46,903 nucleotides of DNA from Acidovorax sp. Leaf160 (lineage in GTDB: Bacteria; Pseudomonadota; Gammaproteobacteria; Burkholderiales; Burkholderiaceae_C): NCBI RefSeq assembly GCF_001424265.1, contig NZ_LMOV01000015.1, positions 1-46,903 of the forward strand, read 5' to 3'. The position numbers were made by a program, and so were the translations under genes. Positions 1 through 7,528 of this stretch are shown in pieces (position 1 is the stretch's first letter; every line of letters begins with the position of its first letter). The notes under the pieces are model-generated. The model had not been told where the DNA came from, made no database searches, and saw only the letters and a list, made by a program, of their open reading frames with translations.

Positions 1-366
1 GGCGCCACCTACTACGCGCCCACCGTGCTCACGGGGGCGGACGCCACCATGGCCTGCGCGTGCGAGGAAACCTTCGGGCCGGTGGCGCCGCTCACCGTGT
101 TCGAGAGCGAAGCGGAAGTCATCGCCGCGGCCAACGACACGCCCTTCGGGCTGGCCGCCTACTTCTACAGCCAGGACGTGCGGCGGATCTGGCGGGTGGC
201 GGGGTTGCTGGAGACGGGCATCGTGGGCGTCAATGAAGGCGCGCTCGCGGCCGAGGCCGCGCCCTTCGGCGGCGTGAAGGAGTCGGGCTATGGGCGGGAA
301 GGCTCCACCCATGGGCTGGACGACTATCTGCACACCAAGTACCTTTGCCAGGGCGGCGTCGACTGA
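1..366 (+). CDS. gabD: Succinate-semialdehyde dehydrogenase, C-terminal part (cut by window edge)
   Basis: The reading frame is open from the first base to TGA at 364-366, so only the last 121 residues are present and the start lies outside the window. The visible part is the end of an NAD(P)-dependent aldehyde dehydrogenase. It shows [10 protein letters not shown], the [10 protein letters not shown] segment and the closing [13 protein letters not shown] motif, a wording typical of the succinate-semialdehyde dehydrogenase branch, which makes succinate from succinic semialdehyde. The next gene, 83 bases downstream, is an HpaI-type aldolase, an enzyme class that releases succinic semialdehyde, so a shared pathway is plausible. 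The catalytic Cys and Glu lie upstream of the window and could not be checked. A related aldehyde dehydrogenase with another substrate is possible. Confidence 0.85.
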   Translation, partial: GATYYAPTVLTGADATMACACEETFGPVAPLTVFESEAEVIAAANDTPFGLAAYFYSQDVRRIWRVAGLLETGIVGVNEGALAAEAAPFGGVKESGYGREGSTHGLDDYLHTKYLCQGGVD

Positions 367-449
367 TGCCGCCGGTCGGTTCCGCCGGCCGCAACCTTTC
401 GCACTCCGCAGCCCACCCCATCCTTCGCACGCGACCAGAGAACACCCAG

Positions 450-1253
450 ATGCCCGCACACAACCCCTTCAAGGCAGCCCTTGCCGCCCGCCAGCCGCAG
501 GTCGGCCTGTGGCTCTCGATGGCCGACCCCTACCTCGCCGAGGCCGCCGCGACCACGGGCTACGACTGGCTGCTGATCGACGGCGAGCACGCGCCCAACG
601 ACCTGCGCAGCACGCTCGGCGCGCTGCAGGCCGTGGCGCCCTACCCTTCACAACCCGTGGTCCGCATTGCCGAAGGCAGCACGGCGCTCATCAAGCAGGT
701 GCTGGACATCGGTGCGCGCACCCTCCTCGTGCCGATGGTCGACACGCCCGAACAGGCCCGCGCCATCGCCGCTGCCACCCAGTACCCGCCGCACGGCATT
801 CGGGGCGTGGGCAGCGCTGTCGGACGTGTGTCGCAATGGAGCGGCCGTGCCGATTACCTGGCGGTGGCCGACGAAGAGGTCTGCCTGCTGGTTCAGGCAG
901 AGACCGTGGCGGCCCTCCGCAGCCTGCCCGAGATCTGCGCGGTGGAAGGTGTTCATGGCGTCTTCATCGGTCCGGCCGACCTTGCGGCGTCGATGGGGCA
1001 CCGGGGCAACCCCGGCCACCCCGACGTGCAAGCCGCCATCGAAGACGCCATGCGCACCATCGTCGCGAGCGGCAAGGCGGCTGGCACGCTGACGTCTGAC
1101 CCTGCTCTGGCGCGCCGCTACCTGGATCTGGGCTGCACCTTCGTGGCCGTGGGGGTGGATGTGCTGATGTTTGTGGGCGCTGCTCGGCGGTTGCGAGCGG
1201 AGTTCGCGGGCGCCGGGCCAGCCGTGGCCCCGCAGCGCGGCGCAGGCTATTGA
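450..1253 (+). CDS. hpaI: HpcH/HpaI-family class II aldolase (4-hydroxy-2-oxoheptanedioate aldolase type)
   Basis: This 267-residue protein matches the usual HpaI length when begun at ATG 450. An upstream in-frame start at 345 would overlap the dehydrogenase and add 35 unrelated residues. The family splits 2-oxo-4-hydroxy acids into pyruvate and an aldehyde using a divalent metal. Key residues are visible: His47 in [11 protein letters not shown], Arg72 in VVRIAEGS, the metal ligand Glu151 in LLVQAET and the metal ligand Asp177 in VFIGPADLA. Each lies two positions from the numbering I recall for the E. coli enzyme. The preceding succinate-semialdehyde dehydrogenase suggests the homoprotocatechuate-type product is consumed next door, but no other hpa gene is in view. 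Sugar-acid aldolases (GarL, RhmA) share this fold, so the substrate is not certain. Confidence 0.85.
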   Translation: MPAHNPFKAALAARQPQVGLWLSMADPYLAEAAATTGYDWLLIDGEHAPNDLRSTLGALQAVAPYPSQPVVRIAEGSTALIKQVLDIGARTLLVPMVDTPEQARAIAAATQYPPHGIRGVGSAVGRVSQWSGRADYLAVADEEVCLLVQAETVAALRSLPEICAVEGVHGVFIGPADLAASMGHRGNPGHPDVQAAIEDAMRTIVASGKAAGTLTSDPALARRYLDLGCTFVAVGVDVLMFVGAARRLRAEFAGAGPAVAPQRGAGY

Positions 1254-1436
1254 GAGGGGTTGCCGGTGCCCGGTAGCCACAAGGCCGCTTGCTCCGCGGC
1301 CTGATTGCAGACGCTGCGTTCGTCGCCTCGCTTCGAAAACCTGGACCTCATGGATGTGCGAGCGGGCCGGTGGCCGACCGTGGCACAGACCACCGGGTCT
1401 GGCCACGGCGGGGCCAGAACCCACCACCGCAAGCGG

Positions 1437-1727
1437 TCAGCGTGCCAGTTGGGCGGAGTTCGGCTCGAGCTTGAACGCCGCATCGCGCCCGGAAGTGACC
1501 ACGGCCACGGCAGGCGCGGACCGCACTGGTTGGCTCCACGTCCATACGTTGCCGAAAAGGGCAGAGCGGACGTCCCGTCCATTGAGTTTGACCGCCACGA
1601 CTGCGACCACGGCCAATACCGCGATCGCCGCCGCAAGCCAGAATACCCGGACGTCTCCCATGCCATCTTCGGCGTGCGCCAGGCCAGTGCGATGGCCGGA
1701 AATCATGTGCCCTACGGGGTTTCGCAT
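1437..1727 (-). CDS. Small single-pass membrane protein, unknown function
   Basis: The frame gives 96 residues from ATG at 1727. That start was chosen because AAGGAGG lies five bases upstream, an excellent ribosome binding site. A longer in-frame version from 1814 lacks such a site. A single hydrophobic stretch (FWLAAAIAVLAVVAVVAV, about residues 29-46) follows a hydrophilic N-terminus, and the remaining 50 residues look soluble and end in SAQLAR. I do not recognise the family. It stands alone between hpaI, with which it is convergent, and a long non-coding stretch. The good ribosome binding site and membrane segment make it a likely real gene, but nothing shows its role. Confidence 0.6.
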   Translation of the reverse strand: MRNPVGHMISGHRTGLAHAEDGMGDVRVFWLAAAIAVLAVVAVVAVKLNGRDVRSALFGNVWTWSQPVRSAPAVAVVTSGRDAAFKLEPNSAQLAR

Positions 1728-2227
1728 GCGGTCCTCCTTGGACGAACTCAGCCGATCAATGCATGGCTGTAGTTCGTAAGGTATCGATTCGAATGGCAAC
1801 AGCTTGTCAGACACCGACTGATGACAGTGGAGGCCTCACTGCGCCGCGATTCGAGAGCCCCGAAGCTGCCAACACGATGGCGCACAGTCCTACGGCAAGC
1901 TCTTTGCCCATACCTCATACTCAGTTTTGTCGATACCCCCTCGACACCTCCCTCCCTTGCGAACATTCGCAAGTTCACCCGCCCCTCGTGGCGGGTTTCT
2001 TTTTTCCGAGGCAGATAACGCGGGTTTTCTGGGTGACTGGCCTTATGGAGGCGTCGTTGGGCCGGCAGGTTCAGGTGCTTAGGGGGTTTTGATCCGCCCC
2101 TGGACCGGCAGAGGCCGGCCGCCCAAAGCCCGGCGCACATGACACACCTGCCTCACGTAGCTGGTTTCGTGATCCGCTCCGAACCCGCTCGAGATGCGCC
2201 ACGCGGGGCCTTCCGGACCTACAGACG
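1728..2227. other. Non-coding stretch of about 500 bases
   Basis: No reading frame here has convincing codon use, a ribosome binding site or a recognisable product. The only clear structure is a rho-independent terminator at 1978-2005 on the plus strand that has no gene just upstream. The promoter of the minus-strand gene starting at 1727 should lie at the left end. Confidence 0.5.
1978..2005 (+). terminator. Orphan rho-independent terminator
   Basis: A six-base-pair stem, CCCGCC (1978-1983) with GGCGGG (1990-1995), has a six-base loop and is followed by TTTCTTTTTT. It reads on the plus strand. The nearest upstream plus-strand gene, hpaI, ends 725 bases earlier, with a minus-strand gene in between. 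The terminator may end a small RNA or be left from a lost gene. Confidence 0.7.
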
Positions 2228-2254
2228 AAAAAAAGTGCAGAGCCCGCTCTGCAC
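2228..2254 (-). terminator. Rho-independent terminator of the Gly/Ser-rich protein gene
   Basis: On the minus strand GTGCAGAG (2254-2247) pairs with CTCTGCAC (2242-2235) around a CGGG loop, followed by seven T residues (2234-2228). It lies 66 bases past the stop codon at 2321, with a second hairpin in between. Confidence 0.88.
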
Positions 2255-2280
2255 CTTCTGACGGATATCCACGGCGGGCA

Positions 2281-2306
2281 CCGCCCCGTCCATTCAAACG
2301 GGGCGG
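2281..2306 (-). other. Stable hairpin between stop codon and terminator
   Basis: CCGCCCCGT (2281-2289) pairs perfectly with ACGGGGCGG (2298-2306) around an eight-base loop. No T-run follows on either strand. In the minus-strand transcript it sits in the 3' untranslated region of the 2321-2764 gene, 14 bases past the stop, and may protect the message end. Confidence 0.6.
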
Positions 2307-2320
2307 GTCACCCCATGTGA

Positions 2321-2764
2321 TTACTTGCCGTCCTTGCCGCCGTTGGGCGCGCTGCCCGTCTGGGTGGATGGCATGGTGGCCGAGGCGCGGTCACCCACGC
2401 CGGGGTTGACGCGCGTCTTGTCAGAGCCCGTGGCCTTGGAGCCGGACTTGGAGCTGTCCATGCCGCTCTTGGCGCCACTGCCGCTGTGGGAACCGGAGCC
2501 CATGGCCCCGCCGTGTGCGGCACCCGAGCCGTGCGTGGCCGAGCCGGCGCCCTGTCCCGAGGTGGCACCCGTGCCGGTAGCTGACGAGCCGGTCGTGCCG
2601 CCAGTCGAGGAAGAGGAGGAACCGGAGCCGCTCACCGAGCTGCCCGCGCCCCCGCCCATGCCGCCAGAGCCGGAGCCAGTGCCGCCGCCCGACTGGGCCA
2701 TTGCCGGTCCGAGCATCAGAGCACCAGATGCACACAGGGCCGCGAGAAGTTGCTTGTTGACCAT
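2321..2764 (-). CDS. Gly/Ser/Thr-rich secreted low-complexity protein
   Basis: The 147-residue product starts with a clear signal peptide (MVNKQLLAALCASGALMLG, probably cut after PAMA). It continues as about 95 residues made almost only of Gly, Ser, Thr and Ala, with a few His in the THGSGAAHGG and GSHSGSG segments. The C-terminal 45 residues are more ordinary and contain VNPGVGDRASATMP. An AAGGAGA site eight bases before ATG 2764 supports the start, and two hairpins downstream end the transcript. It has no catalytic motif. It is probably an exported flexible protein, perhaps surface-associated. I do not recognise a named family. The gene stands alone on its strand with its own terminator. 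Confidence 0.75.
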   Translation of the reverse strand: MVNKQLLAALCASGALMLGPAMAQSGGGTGSGSGGMGGGAGSSVSGSGSSSSSTGGTTGSSATGTGATSGQGAGSATHGSGAAHGGAMGSGSHSGSGAKSGMDSSKSGSKATGSDKTRVNPGVGDRASATMPSTQTGSAPNGGKDGK

Positions 2765-2986
2765 GGGAGAGTCTCCTTCAAAGTTGAGACCTTGAAGCTA
2801 AGCCCGAGCGGTGAAGAGCCCTGTGGGCCCTGCCGCTCGAAAGGTGTAGGACTTCCACTGTCGAGCCTGTGCTGCAGCCCAGCGGCCCACTTCGCCTAGC
2901 ACTGCGTGCCCCGGTCCCATCCCGGCGCGGAATCGAACATGAGCCGTGTCCGAGCCACCAACGCTTGTTGTGTCCATGTCAGGGCC

Positions 2987-3151
2987 TCACCAGATCGGAA
3001 AGATGCTGGAAACCGCACTGACCACCACGGCCACCAGCACGACAGCAATGATGATCCAGGCGCCCCGGCGACGATCCTGGCCCGCAGGCGCGCGGCGGGT
3101 GTGCGTAGGCAGATCGGGCCGACCTGTTTCCTTGTCCTTGGTAGTGTCCAT
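2987..3151 (-). CDS. 54-residue single-pass membrane protein
   Basis: ATG 3151 follows an AGGAG site at six bases, so it was preferred over an in-frame start at 3187. The product has a charged N-terminal half (MDTTKDKETGRPD, then a basic RRAPAGQDRRRGAW patch) and one hydrophobic helix, IIIAVVLVAVVVSAV, before a short tail ending FPIW. Basic residues before the helix suggest the N-terminus stays in the cytoplasm. No family is recognised. The ribosome binding site and the sharply defined helix support a real gene. Confidence 0.55.
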   Translation of the reverse strand: MDTTKDKETGRPDLPTHTRRAPAGQDRRRGAWIIIAVVLVAVVVSAVSSIFPIW

Positions 3152-3343
3152 GGGGTGCTCCTGAAGTTGTGAGCAGCCAACTTCCACCAGGACCGCCCCT
3201 GTGCCGCGTCGGACAAGATCGCTGCGTCACGGCCGCCCTCCGCCAGCGCCCTAGGCCCTCGGCCCTTTGCCTCCCGCCCTTCGCCAGCGAGTGCGCCAAG
3301 CCCTCACTGCCCGGATGTGGGGCGCCCCAGGCGGAACCGTCTT

Positions 3344-3616
3344 TCAGCGCTGCCGCCCTGGCGTGATCTGAATCGTTCCAAGACCCGAGGGCGCCTGCGG
3401 AGCAATCCAGTGGATCCAGAAGCCCCGTATCCAGGCAAGCGAGTACATCAGGCACACGCCGAAGATGCCCCACTGCTGGCCCTGCCAGGCCGCGTAGAAC
3501 CAGAAGGGTTGGCCCAACAGGCCGAAGACGCAAGCCCACCGGCGGCGGGACGCATGGCGGCTTTGAGAAAGCCACACTGCGACGGCCCCCAGCACCGCAA
3601 TGGCGACCTGATCCAT
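3344..3616 (-). CDS. Small membrane protein, second gene of a coupled pair
   Basis: The ATG at 3616 overlaps the TGA of the preceding gene (TGATG), a typical translational-coupling arrangement. The frame is open further upstream, but that extension lies inside the neighbour and is Arg-rich, so it was dropped. The 90-residue product has two or three hydrophobic segments (VAIAVLGAVAVWL; CVFGLLGQPFWFYAAW; WGIFGVCLMYSLAWI) and is rich in Trp. It resembles small membrane proteins of unknown function found in phages and bacteria, but I cannot name it. Confidence 0.6.
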   Translation of the reverse strand: MDQVAIAVLGAVAVWLSQSRHASRRRWACVFGLLGQPFWFYAAWQGQQWGIFGVCLMYSLAWIRGFWIHWIAPQAPSGLGTIQITPGRQR

Positions 3617-3921
3617 CAGTTCGGCCGCAGCTCGAAGTACGCTTCCTCTGCGTCGCCGATCGGGGACAGCGCACGGTCGCGGGCAGTGGATGCGGCGCGC
3701 TGCCATCGCAGAGCCACGGCCTTCTCCACATCCGACACCGTGTCGGCATACTCCAGGCCGGACATGATGTCGAATGCCGCAGTCACCTCGTAAGGACCGC
3801 CCAGCAGCCGTTCGAGTTCGCGGGCATATCGGGCCTCTGCGGCGGCTTTTGCATCATGAGGCAGCGATGACGGGGCATCGCAGAGTCTGACGAGATAGGG
3901 GGCTTGGTCGAATGGTTGCAT
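3616..3921 (-). CDS. Hypothetical soluble protein, first gene of a coupled pair
   Basis: The start at 3921 (MQPFDQAPYLV) follows a clean AAGGAG site by six bases. A start at 3966 is in frame but has no such site. The 101-residue product is soluble and mostly helical, with a basic/acidic middle (AAAEARYARELERLLGG) and an end reading EEAYFELRPN. No domain is recognised. Its stop codon overlaps the start of the downstream membrane-protein gene, so the two are probably made together and may work together. Confidence 0.6.
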   Translation of the reverse strand: MQPFDQAPYLVRLCDAPSSLPHDAKAAAEARYARELERLLGGPYEVTAAFDIMSGLEYADTVSDVEKAVALRWQRAASTARDRALSPIGDAEEAYFELRPN

Positions 3922-4245
3922 TACAGGCTCCTTGATACTGTTTAAATTTACAGCATGAACAGGCATCCAGCAAGCTGTTTCGCATGCGACTTTCTTTCCC
4001 CGAAAGCGCCCACCAGTCCGTCAGATGGCCGCGTCGGCCGCAGGGCGCAATGCGAAGGACCTCACCTCAACAGGCGCTTGAAGCACGCGCAATAAAAGGC
4101 TACGACGCACCGTGCCTCCACATGAGCCAGCAGATTCACAGGTTTCCCGCGCGTACGCTCGCGCCAATGCTCAATCTGCATGAAACATGCGGGGCACGCT
4201 GTCTACCATCGATGGCATCTTCACCACTAATTCGGAGACATGGCG
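3922..4245. other. Divergent intergenic region between the 3616-3921 gene and hpd
   Basis: About 320 bases separate two divergent genes and must hold both promoters. No open frame is convincing. I see no strong symmetric operator and no terminator. hpd has the GGAG site at 4234-4237 at the right end. Confidence 0.5.
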
Positions 4246-5328
4246 ATGGCGGATCTTTTTGACAATCCAATGGGTTTGATGGGTTTCGAGTTTGTCGAAT
4301 TCGCCTCCCCCACCCCAGGTGTTCTGGAACCCGTTCTGGAGCAGATGGGGTTCACGCTGGTGGCCCACCATCGATCGAAGAACGTCGATCTCTACCGCCA
4401 GGGCGACATCAACTTCATCGTCAACCGCGAGGCACAGAGCCCTGCCGCCTATTTCGCGGCGGAGCATGGTCCGTCCGCCTGCGGCATGGCCTTCCGGGTG
4501 CGAGACGCGCATGCGGCGTACAACCGGGCGATCGAACTCGGCGCTCAGCCGGTGGATGTGCAGACCGGTCCCATGGAGCTGCGCCTTCCTGCCATCAAAG
4601 GCATTGGCGGGGCGCCGCTCTACCTCATCGACCGGTTCGAGGAGGGGCAGTCGATCTACGACATCGACTTCAAATTCATCGAAGGCGTTGATCGCAAGCC
4701 GCGCGGACACGGCTTCAAGATCGTCGACCACCTCACGCACAACGTGTACCGTGGGCGCATGGCCTACTGGGCATCGTTCTACGAGAAGTTCTTCAACTTC
4801 CGGGAGATCCGCTATTTCGACATCAAGGGCGAATACACGGGCTTGACCTCGAAGGCGATGACCGCACCGGACGGGATGATCCGCATCCCGTTGAACGAAG
4901 AATCCGCCAAGGGTTCGGGCCAGATCGAGGAATATCTGATGGCGTTCAACGGAGAAGGCATTCAGCACATCGCCTTGCTGACCGACGACCTGCTCTCGGC
5001 GGTAGACAGCCTGCGCGACGCCGGCGTGCCGCTGATGAAGGCCCCCCCGGACACCTACTACCAGATGCTGGACGGCCGCCTGCCGGGACACGGCGAGAAC
5101 GCCGACGAGCTGAAATCCCGCGGCATCCTGCTGGACGGCACCACGGAAAACGGCACGCCCCGTCTGCTGCTGCAGATCTTCTCGGGCACCGTCATGGGCC
5201 CCGTGTTCTTCGAGTTCATCCAGCGCAAGGGCGACTATCGCGAAGGATTCGGCGAGGGCAATTTCAAGGCCCTGTTCGAGTCGCTGGAACGCGATCAGAT
5301 CGAGCGTGGCGTGCTCCAGGCCGCCTGA
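4246..5328 (+). CDS. hpd: 4-hydroxyphenylpyruvate dioxygenase
   Basis: The enzyme turns 4-hydroxyphenylpyruvate into homogentisate, the entry to the ring-cleavage branch of tyrosine breakdown. The 360-residue product matches bacterial HPPD length. It has an N-terminal vicinal-oxygen-chelate half and a catalytic C-terminal half whose iron ligands are visible: His162 in [10 protein letters not shown], His241 in [11 protein letters not shown] and Glu323 in FFEFIQRKG. Two starts are possible. ATG 4240 is only two bases from GGAG, whereas ATG 4246 is eight bases away, so 4246 is preferred; a 362-residue version cannot be excluded. phhA follows 190 bases downstream in the same direction, which joins phenylalanine and tyrosine catabolism in one locus. 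Confidence 0.96.
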   Translation: MADLFDNPMGLMGFEFVEFASPTPGVLEPVLEQMGFTLVAHHRSKNVDLYRQGDINFIVNREAQSPAAYFAAEHGPSACGMAFRVRDAHAAYNRAIELGAQPVDVQTGPMELRLPAIKGIGGAPLYLIDRFEEGQSIYDIDFKFIEGVDRKPRGHGFKIVDHLTHNVYRGRMAYWASFYEKFFNFREIRYFDIKGEYTGLTSKAMTAPDGMIRIPLNEESAKGSGQIEEYLMAFNGEGIQHIALLTDDLLSAVDSLRDAGVPLMKAPPDTYYQMLDGRLPGHGENADELKSRGILLDGTTENGTPRLLLQIFSGTVMGPVFFEFIQRKGDYREGFGEGNFKALFESLERDQIERGVLQAA

Positions 5329-5518
5329 CGCGGCGCTTCGCTCCACCTCCTCACGGCTTGGCGGCCACGGGCCGCTCGCCATCCTGCGTTGCGCAGTGCC
5401 GCGGCCCGTCTGCAGCACTGCGGAGCGTCCTCACCCAAAGAACCCAGCGAGACAAGATGACCTCCTCACGCGCGCCAGGCGACGGAGACAGGCACGGCCC
5501 GCTGCCGGAGGTGCAACG

Positions 5519-6427
5519 ATGAAATCCGCCACCGTGGATGCTGAAGTCAAACATGGGCTCGCCGCCGGCGCCGAGTTCAAACCCGCCCGCGCCGACTGGA
5601 CCATCGAACAGGGATGGGAGCGGTACACCGCCGAAGACCATGCGACCTGGAAAACGCTGTTCGAGCGGCAAGCCAGGATGCTCGCGGGCCGGGCCTGCGA
5701 CGAATTCGTCGACGGCATGGCCCGTCTGCCGATGGGCCCGGACGAAATCCCGGACTTCCGGCGCCTGAGCGACATGCTGGTCAAGCAGACCGGCTGGGAG
5801 GTGGTTGCCGTTCCGGGCCTGGTGCCGGACGAGGTCTTCTTCGACCATCTGGCCCATCGACGCTTTCCGGCCGGCCAGTTCATCCGCAAGCCGCATGAAC
5901 TGGATTACCTGGAAGAACCCGATGTCTTCCACGACGTATTCGGCCATGTGCCCATGCTCATGAACCCGGCCATCGCCGACTACATCCAGGCTTACGGCCA
6001 GGGCGGCCTGCGGGCGCAAAGCCTCGGCGTGCTGGACCATCTGGCCCGGGTCTACTGGTACACGGTGGAATTCGGTCTGGTGCAGCAGACGGACGGCCTG
6101 CGCATCTACGGCGCCGGTATTGCCAGCTCTTATACGGAAAGCGTGTTCTCGCTCGATTCCGACTCACCCAACCGGATCGCCTTCGACCTCGCGCGGGTCA
6201 TGCAGACCAGATACCGTATCGACGACTTCCAGGAAACGTATTTCGTCGTCGACAACCTCGAGCAGCTGCTGGATCTGGCCCGCATCGATTTCGGTCCGGT
6301 CTACCGCGAGGTGGACGGCCGACCCGACTACGAACCGGGTGACGTTCTGCCGGCCGACCGGGTCATCACCCGCGGCGTGGGCACCTACCATCACGGGCAA
6401 CGCAAAGCCCAAGGATCTGCGCAATGA
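5519..6427 (+). CDS. phhA: Phenylalanine 4-monooxygenase
   Basis: This tetrahydropterin-dependent iron enzyme hydroxylates phenylalanine to tyrosine. ATG 5519 is preceded by GGAGG at seven bases and gives 302 residues, close to bacterial PhhA. An in-frame extension to 5306 would overlap hpd. The iron ligands are His138 and His143 in PDVFHDVFGH and Glu184 in YWYTVEFG. The stop codon overlaps the next gene start (ATGA), so an SDR protein is made in tight coupling. The usual companion phhB (pterin-4a-carbinolamine dehydratase) is not adjacent and was not seen in the window. Tyrosine produced here would feed HPPD after transamination. Confidence 0.95.
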   Translation: MKSATVDAEVKHGLAAGAEFKPARADWTIEQGWERYTAEDHATWKTLFERQARMLAGRACDEFVDGMARLPMGPDEIPDFRRLSDMLVKQTGWEVVAVPGLVPDEVFFDHLAHRRFPAGQFIRKPHELDYLEEPDVFHDVFGHVPMLMNPAIADYIQAYGQGGLRAQSLGVLDHLARVYWYTVEFGLVQQTDGLRIYGAGIASSYTESVFSLDSDSPNRIAFDLARVMQTRYRIDDFQETYFVVDNLEQLLDLARIDFGPVYREVDGRPDYEPGDVLPADRVITRGVGTYHHGQRKAQGSAQ

Positions 6428-7128
6428 CATTCAAGAACAAGGTCGTTCTCATCACCGGCGCCAGAGGCAACCTGGGCCAGGCCGTGGCAACGGCGTTTGC
6501 CGATGCGGGCGGGCGGCTGGCGCTGGTCGGTCTGCACCAGGAGGCACTGGAGCGTTCCTTCGGGCCATCGAACGCCAACCGCCTTCTCGTCGCGGCGGAC
6601 CTCACGACCCAGGCCGGCGCTCGCACGGCGGTGGAAAAGACCATGGCGCAGTGGGGCCGCGTCGACGTGCTGTGCAACCTGGCCGGCGGCTTCAGGATGG
6701 GCCCGGCCGTGCATGAAACACCGGTCGGCGACTGGGACTTCCTGTTCGCCGTGAACCTGCGAACCGCCGTGCACATGATGGAAGCCACCGTGCCCACCAT
6801 GCTGGCGCAACAGCGCGGCAGCATCGTCAATGTGGGCGCCCATGCGGCGATGCGCGGCGTTGCGGGAATGGGCGCCTACACGGCATCGAAAAGCGCGCTC
6901 GCGCGGGTCACCGAGGCCGCGTCGGCAGAACTGAAGGAGCGTGGCATCAACGTGAACTGCGTGTTGCCCACCATCATCGACACCGCCGAAAACCGCGCGG
7001 CGATGCCGGACGCGGACCCTGCGCGCTGGGTGGCGCCGGGCGATCTGGCGGCAGCGATCGTGTTCCTCGCATCCGAGCAGGCCCGCGCCATCCACGGTGC
7101 CTCGCTGCCGGTCACAGGACTCAGCTGA
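6424..7128 (+). CDS. SDR-family oxidoreductase, candidate quinonoid dihydropteridine reductase
   Basis: This 234-residue short-chain dehydrogenase overlaps phhA by four bases (ATGA). The Rossmann glycine motif TGARGNLG (residues 11-18) and the catalytic YTASK (Tyr152, Lys156) are present. The region where classical SDRs carry the catalytic Ser reads NVGAHAAMRG, with no Ser near residue 139. From memory, mammalian dihydropteridine reductase also lacks that Ser and has a similar LPVTLDTPMNRKSMPEAD stretch, against LPTIIDTAENRAAMPDAD here (residues 181-198). With the phhA coupling, recycling of the pterin cofactor is a reasonable inference. A general FabG-like reductase of unknown substrate is the alternative. 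Confidence 0.8.
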   Translation: MTFKNKVVLITGARGNLGQAVATAFADAGGRLALVGLHQEALERSFGPSNANRLLVAADLTTQAGARTAVEKTMAQWGRVDVLCNLAGGFRMGPAVHETPVGDWDFLFAVNLRTAVHMMEATVPTMLAQQRGSIVNVGAHAAMRGVAGMGAYTASKSALARVTEAASAELKERGINVNCVLPTIIDTAENRAAMPDADPARWVAPGDLAAAIVFLASEQARAIHGASLPVTGLS

Positions 7129-7136
7129 CAGTGCGC

Positions 7137-7148
7137 GGGGGGGGGGGG
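7137..7148 (+). repeat. Run of twelve G residues
   Basis: A G12 homopolymer lies eight bases after the stop codon of the SDR gene, in non-coding DNA. Such runs slip in replication and are also error-prone in sequencing. It breaks no gene. Confidence 0.8.
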
Positions 7149-7275
7149 AGGCACCCGCCCTTGCGGGAAGGAGTGCTGCCCACCGAGGTCCTTGCCGAGT
7201 CGACCGCCCCGGCGCACCCCCAATAGGGACTGGGCAGGGCCTGGCGAGACCCAAGGGCTGGAACCGACGCCGGAA

Positions 7276-7315
7276 AAGAAAAAGCCTCCTAGACCAAGGT
7301 CTAGAAGGCTTTTTT
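7276..7315. terminator. Bidirectional rho-independent terminator between the SDR gene and tRNA-Val
   Basis: A twelve-position stem (7284-7295 with 7298-7309, one wobble pair or mismatch depending on strand) has A-rich sequence on the left and T6 on the right. Read on either strand it gives a GC-containing hairpin followed by a U-tract. It would end the hpd/phhA/SDR transcript on the plus strand and the tRNA transcript on the minus strand. Confidence 0.85.
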
Positions 7316-7328
7316 ACCAATGGTTAGT

Positions 7329-7405
7329 TGGTAGGCGCGATTGGACTCGAACCAACGACCCCCACCATGTCAAGGTGGTGCTCTAACCAGCTGAGCTACG
7401 CGCCT
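7329..7405 (-). tRNA. tRNA-Val (anticodon GAC)
   Basis: The 77-base cloverleaf starts AGGCGCGTAGCTCAG and ends with an encoded CCA. The seven-base-pair acceptor stem AGGCGCG/CGCGCCT is perfect. The anticodon loop is CTTGACA, giving GAC for valine codons GUC/GUU. The T-loop is GGTTCGAATCC. A bidirectional terminator lies just downstream, and no integrase or duplicated 3' end is seen nearby. Confidence 0.96.
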
Positions 7406-7528
7406 GTTTGTATTCGAGAATGCGATTCTAGCACCAAGAAAAGCGCCTCCAGAAATATCGCGTGGCTTTTTTCTCAGAAAGATCGGTGGCGGCCGTTGCG
7501 AAGACCTGGATCGCCACCGTCATCCTCG

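Noticed and set aside
7137-7148. G12 run as a phase-variation switch
   Set aside because: It lies after the SDR stop codon and before a terminator, so slippage would not alter a reading frame or an obvious promoter.
7329-7405. tRNA-Val as an attachment site for an integrated element
   Set aside because: No integrase, no duplicated tRNA 3' end and only core genes on both sides.
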